Positions 62,701 through 64,000 of a stretch of 64,000 bases of DNA are shown piece after piece. The position numbers were made by a program, and so were the translations under genes. Each line of letters starts with the position of its first letter. Position 1 is the stretch's first letter. Source of the stretch: Tubulanus polymorphus (lineage: Eukaryota > Nemertea > Palaeonemertea > Tubulaniformes > Tubulanidae); NCBI RefSeq assembly GCF_964204645.1, contig NC_134027.1, positions 9,350,485 to 9,414,484 on the forward strand, written 5' to 3'. The notes beneath the pieces are model-generated. The model saw only the letters and a program-made list of their open reading frames with translations. It had not been told where the DNA came from and did no database searches.

Positions 62701-63265
62701 CGACGACTTTGCCCGCACGTTTCAGAGCGCGGACAGCTTCATCGTGCGTCGCGTCTCGCAAATCTTCCGCATTCACCGACAGAATGGCGTCGCCAACGTA
62801 TAACTTCTCCGTCTTATCGGCGGCCATTCCCTTGAAAATCTTACTGATCAAAATCGGCATTTTGTTTTCACGTCCGCCTTTGATGCTTATTCCGAGACCG
62901 TTTTGCTCTTCTTTGATGACGCGTACATGGCGACGCTGTCCAGCTATGCTGTCCGGTAGATCGTTGGTACCCGCCGCAGCTGTGCCTCCCGTCGGCCCAG
63001 AAGCGTTAGAAGAGTTATTTGTAGTCGATACGGGGGATGAGGAATTAGCATCTTGATGATGATGGTTGATTCCGTTGGCGTTATTGTGATGGTTATAGAT
63101 CTCGTCACGGCCGTGCGATGAACCATTCGACCACGATCCGTTGATATCGGGATGCTCGTCCAAACTGAGCGTCAGGCAGTCTTCGTTCAGCGTAACGTAC
63201 ACCCTGCACCACTGCTGGCGCACGAAAACCTCCAGCATCCCAGAACGAGCAACTCCCGACGCCAT
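59785..63265 (-). CDS. SNTB1: beta-type syntrophin (dystrophin-associated adaptor)
   Basis: Six minus-strand exons: 63265-62692, 61998-61622, 61529-61387, 61200-61004, 60381-60191, 59877-59785; phases close to 524 aa (human SNTB1 538). Syntrophin order is complete. The first half of PH1 is at about 8-38. A Ser/Asn/Gly/His-rich insert follows. PDZ is at about 112-194 ([47 protein letters not shown]). The second half of PH1 ends [11 protein letters not shown]2 contains [18 protein letters not shown] and [20 protein letters not shown]. The C-terminal SU domain ends [20 protein letters not shown]. In the family the SU and PH2 regions bind dystrophin, and PDZ binds channels and nNOS under the membrane. 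The start is taken at 63265 ([15 protein letters not shown]), matching vertebrate N-termini; an in-frame ATG at 63355 would add 30 residues from a repeat-like stretch. Beta-1 versus beta-2 cannot be resolved. Confidence 0.95.
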
Positions 63266-64000
63266 CTTGTCATCGTACTGTGTCCGTTTCGTAGTCCGTA
63301 GACACTTCGGCAAGGTTGGGTTCGAATCCATTCCATTTATTGGTTCGAACCCCATAAAATATATTATTATTCATCGAGCTCGTGGGTTCGAATCATTTAT
63401 TTCTTAAGGGATTATGGAGATTCATCAATGCCTATTTATCAATTTTTGGGTATTCATAATTAGGAACAGAAAATAATTTTCTGACTGCAAATCTAACTTT
63501 TGACGTTTAGTAGATGATTTTCCCACAGGACTCAGCGTCCGAAATAAGAGCAACAATGTATAGATGATACACAAAAAAAGAAAGTTGTTCATACAAGAGT
63601 GAATATCTTTATTTTCTTACCGTAATTCTTATATTTGTCTAAGCCTACGTGACAATTTTCAAGCCCAAAGACTGAAAATTATGAAGATACAAATGTAAAT
63701 AAGCTTAAATAAGCAAAGCATCTGACAATTTCTAACTATAAGATCTGGGGATTATAAAGCTTTAGTTCCTAGAATGAACAATAATTGAAAACAAATACAT
63801 TTATACGTTTATAATTCACAACAATGTTGGCCTTCTTGGAAAAATAAAAATATCACTTTACAGACCCAAGTAGCCAAAGAACTTATCACAGAAAATGCTC
63901 AATCAATAAAAACTGATATTGTTCAAAGATTGTCTCCAACAATAAACAAAAATAATAAATGATCCAATGTTGTTTTACGGAGCAAATCAATAGCATTGGA
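63266..64000. promoter_or_regulatory. upstream region of syntrophin
   Basis: Probable 5' UTR and promoter. Three copies of a GGTTCGAA motif (about 63319, 63343 and 63385), on both strands, lie within 75 bp just upstream of the start. Beyond 63420 the sequence is AT-rich and I see nothing. Confidence 0.4.

Noticed and set aside
62624-63355. Syntrophin start at 63355.
   Set aside because: The extra 30 residues come from a repeat-like GGTTCGAA region; vertebrate syntrophins start close to the MASGVARSG position.

Overview
This is animal nuclear DNA. It is AT-rich and intron-rich, with GT-AG introns, many short transposon remnants and simple repeats. Every recognisable gene is a metazoan family (syntrophin, rhophilin, augmin, SLC7 light chain, class A GPCR). 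Compact domain-complete genes, introns of a few hundred bases to about 5 kb and tRNA-type SINE and MITE debris suggest a marine invertebrate, possibly a lophotrochozoan. The species cannot be told from the sequence. There are no bacterial operons, CRISPR arrays or confident RNA genes.

Layout: (1) 686-8292, minus: 5' part of an SH3-domain gene (SPIN90/NCKIPSD-like SH3), with a Ser/Pro-rich repeat exon; it runs off the left edge. (2) 8983-21548, plus: a complete LAT-type amino-acid transporter light chain, 488 aa. (3) 21549-28560: its 3' flank, mostly repeats. (4) 28561-41950, minus: complete rhophilin (HR1-Bro1-PDZ), 16 exons, 672 aa. (5) 42590-44128, plus: RAB5IF/RCAF1, 4 exons, 128 aa, head to head with rhophilin. 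(6) 47716-48903, minus: an intronless orphan class A GPCR, 395 aa. (7) 52561-56731, minus: HAUS7 (augmin), 9 exons, 362 aa. (8) 59785-63265, minus: beta-type syntrophin, 6 exons, 524 aa. I rebuilt the exon chains by hand; all reading phases close for items 2 and 4-8.

The most striking observation is in the transporter. Its eighth coding exon is duplicated in tandem (20024-20120 and 20163-20259). The two copies have identical length and phase and encode alternative versions of the loop between membrane segments 8 and 9. They are separated by only 42 bases, probably too little to splice. Including both copies, or neither, creates an immediate stop. This is the signature of mutually exclusive splicing. 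It parallels the known CAT-2A/2B switch at the same place in the related transporter SLC7A2. One copy resembles the vertebrate LAT2 loop and the other is closer to LAT1.

The genes do not form one pathway. They share themes of membrane transport, membrane-cytoskeleton scaffolding (SH3 protein, rhophilin, syntrophin) and mitotic microtubules (HAUS7). Two divergent gene pairs (8292/8983 and 41950/42590) probably share short promoter regions.
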